A stretch of DNA of 6,417 nucleotides, from NCBI GenBank assembly GCA_934630985.1, contig CAKTXO010000089.1:1-6417 (forward strand), in the 5' to 3' direction. The notes beneath the pieces are model-generated. The model was given only the letters and a program-made list of their open reading frames with translations, was not told the origin of the DNA and ran no database searches. Shown piece after piece: positions 5,579 to 6,417 of the stretch (within the stretch, counting starts at the first letter, position 1; each line of letters starts with the position of its first letter). The DNA comes from an uncultured Oscillospiraceae bacterium (GTDB lineage: Bacteria > Bacillota > Clostridia > Oscillospirales > Oscillospiraceae). Position numbers and translations under genes: made by a program.

Positions 5579-6417
5579 ATGAATCGGAAATGGATTAGCC
5601 TGACAATGGCCATGCTGCTGCTCTGCGCGATGGCTCTGAATGCCTGCGGCAAGAAGGAGACCCCGGAGACCACCCAGGCGGCTACCGAGCCTGCGGCTGC
5701 GACCCAGGCGGCTTTGGAGGAACTGGGACTCACCACCTGGAGCCTGAGCGCCAGCACCTGGTCCAGCCCCAACGGCGCCACCATCCACCTGACCGCTACC
5801 CCCAACCGGCATCTGGACGGGGAGAGCGCGGACTTCGTCATCCGCCTGGAGGACGAGACGGTGGAGACCGTTGCCTGTACCTGGGAGGACGGCAACTATG
5901 TGGCGGATGCTGACCTGAACACCGCCGACGGCTACTGCTACTATGTGGTGCTGAACGGTGCCGACGGCACCAGCACGGAGGTGGCGGTAAACACCCCTGC
6001 CGAGCCCATCAACGAGGATTACATCAACCTGAAATCCGCTCTGGAGTCCTATTGCAGCCTGACGCTGGGAGAATCCGCTCTGGAAAGCGGCAAGCTGGTG
6101 ATTTCCTCCGGCGCGGCTACGGTTCAGGCTCCCCGGATCACCGACGCGGGTCAGGAAGTCGGCTGCACCAAGGCAACCCTGATTCTGACCCTGGACGGTC
6201 AGGAGATTGCCACCAAGGAACTGACCATGGCTCCCGGTGACACCGCCAAGAGCTATGAATGCGCCCTGGATGATGTGTCCTTTGATCTGCCTGCCACCCT
6301 GGGTGCCGAGCAGAGACTGACTCTCCGGTTGGACGCGGAGCTGTCCAACGGCCAGCAGCTGACCGACGAGGGTGTCACCTGGTACTACCAGGACGGCAAT
6401 CTCGCCAACGCGGTGGG
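5579..6417 (+). CDS. Lipoprotein of unknown function (3' truncated by window)
   Basis: The first 279 residues are visible and the frame is still open at the window end. The start MNRKWISLTM is followed by a hydrophobic core and the lipobox LNAC (20-23), so C23 should be lipidated and signal peptidase II should cleave before it. A Thr/Ala/Glu-rich linker (about 25-48, with near-repeats TTQAATE and ATQAALE) would hold the protein off the membrane. The rest is beta-rich in appearance and may form two domains, about 50-140 and 145-279, with many short alternating hydrophobic stretches such as ATIHLTATPN, TKATLILTLDG and RLTLRLDAEL. The pattern is compatible with immunoglobulin-like folds, but no family motif is recognised. 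Five further cysteines (100, 120, 159, 196, 228) are present. No transporter or enzyme neighbour is visible. The export and anchoring call is firm and the function is unknown. Confidence 0.9.
   Translation, partial: MNRKWISLTMAMLLLCAMALNACGKKETPETTQAATEPAAATQAALEELGLTTWSLSASTWSSPNGATIHLTATPNRHLDGESADFVIRLEDETVETVACTWEDGNYVADADLNTADGYCYYVVLNGADGTSTEVAVNTPAEPINEDYINLKSALESYCSLTLGESALESGKLVISSGAATVQAPRITDAGQEVGCTKATLILTLDGQEIATKELTMAPGDTAKSYECALDDVSFDLPATLGAEQRLTLRLDAELSNGQQLTDEGVTWYYQDGNLANAV

Noticed and set aside
4094..5812. A 572-codon open frame on the minus strand, antisense to ftsH and crossing into the lipoprotein gene
   Set aside because: It overlaps a fully convincing ftsH, crosses the ftsH terminator and the next promoter, and its product is Gly/His/Gln-rich with no domain. 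Long antisense frames are common in GC-rich coding DNA.

Overview
The window is a stretch of chromosomal housekeeping DNA from what looks like a GC-rich, low-complexity-tolerant Firmicute. A gut-type Clostridia of the Oscillospiraceae/Ruminococcaceae group is the best guess. The grounds are strong AGGAGG-type ribosome sites, SigA-like promoters with 17-nt spacers, GC-rich codon choice, and a Clostridia-style FtsH and RlmB. No rRNA, tRNA, CRISPR array, transposase, integrase or phage gene was seen. Organism assignment is inference only.

Layout: (1) positions 1-201 hold the 3' end of a plus-strand gene with a Gly/Ser-rich tail, closed by a perfect 19-bp hairpin (211-252) that can serve both strands. 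(2) On the minus strand, a two-gene unit runs leftward toward that hairpin: rlmB (3312-2494), then a 701-residue membrane protein (2430-325). The membrane protein keeps the layout of a P1B-type metal-transport ATPase but lacks every catalytic motif. (3) A 205-bp divergent intergenic region (3313-3517) carries one good promoter for each side and an 11-bp-spaced direct repeat between them. (4) ftsH (3518-5422) reads rightward and ends in a strong intrinsic terminator (5430-5461). (5) A separate promoter (5505-5533) drives a lipoprotein of unknown function (5579 to beyond the window end).

How the parts fit: FtsH is a membrane-anchored AAA+ zinc protease for membrane-protein quality control, and RlmB 2'-O-methylates 23S rRNA. 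The lipoprotein and the ATPase-like protein are both envelope proteins with no assigned role. The most noteworthy object is the degenerate P-type ATPase. It has eight predicted membrane helices and a recognisable nucleotide-domain signature, but the CPC, DKTGT, TGE and GDGxND motifs are all gone, and it carries a long acidic cytoplasmic N-terminal extension. It looks like a maintained pseudoenzyme rather than a decayed gene, because the frame is intact over 2.1 kb with a perfect ribosome site.
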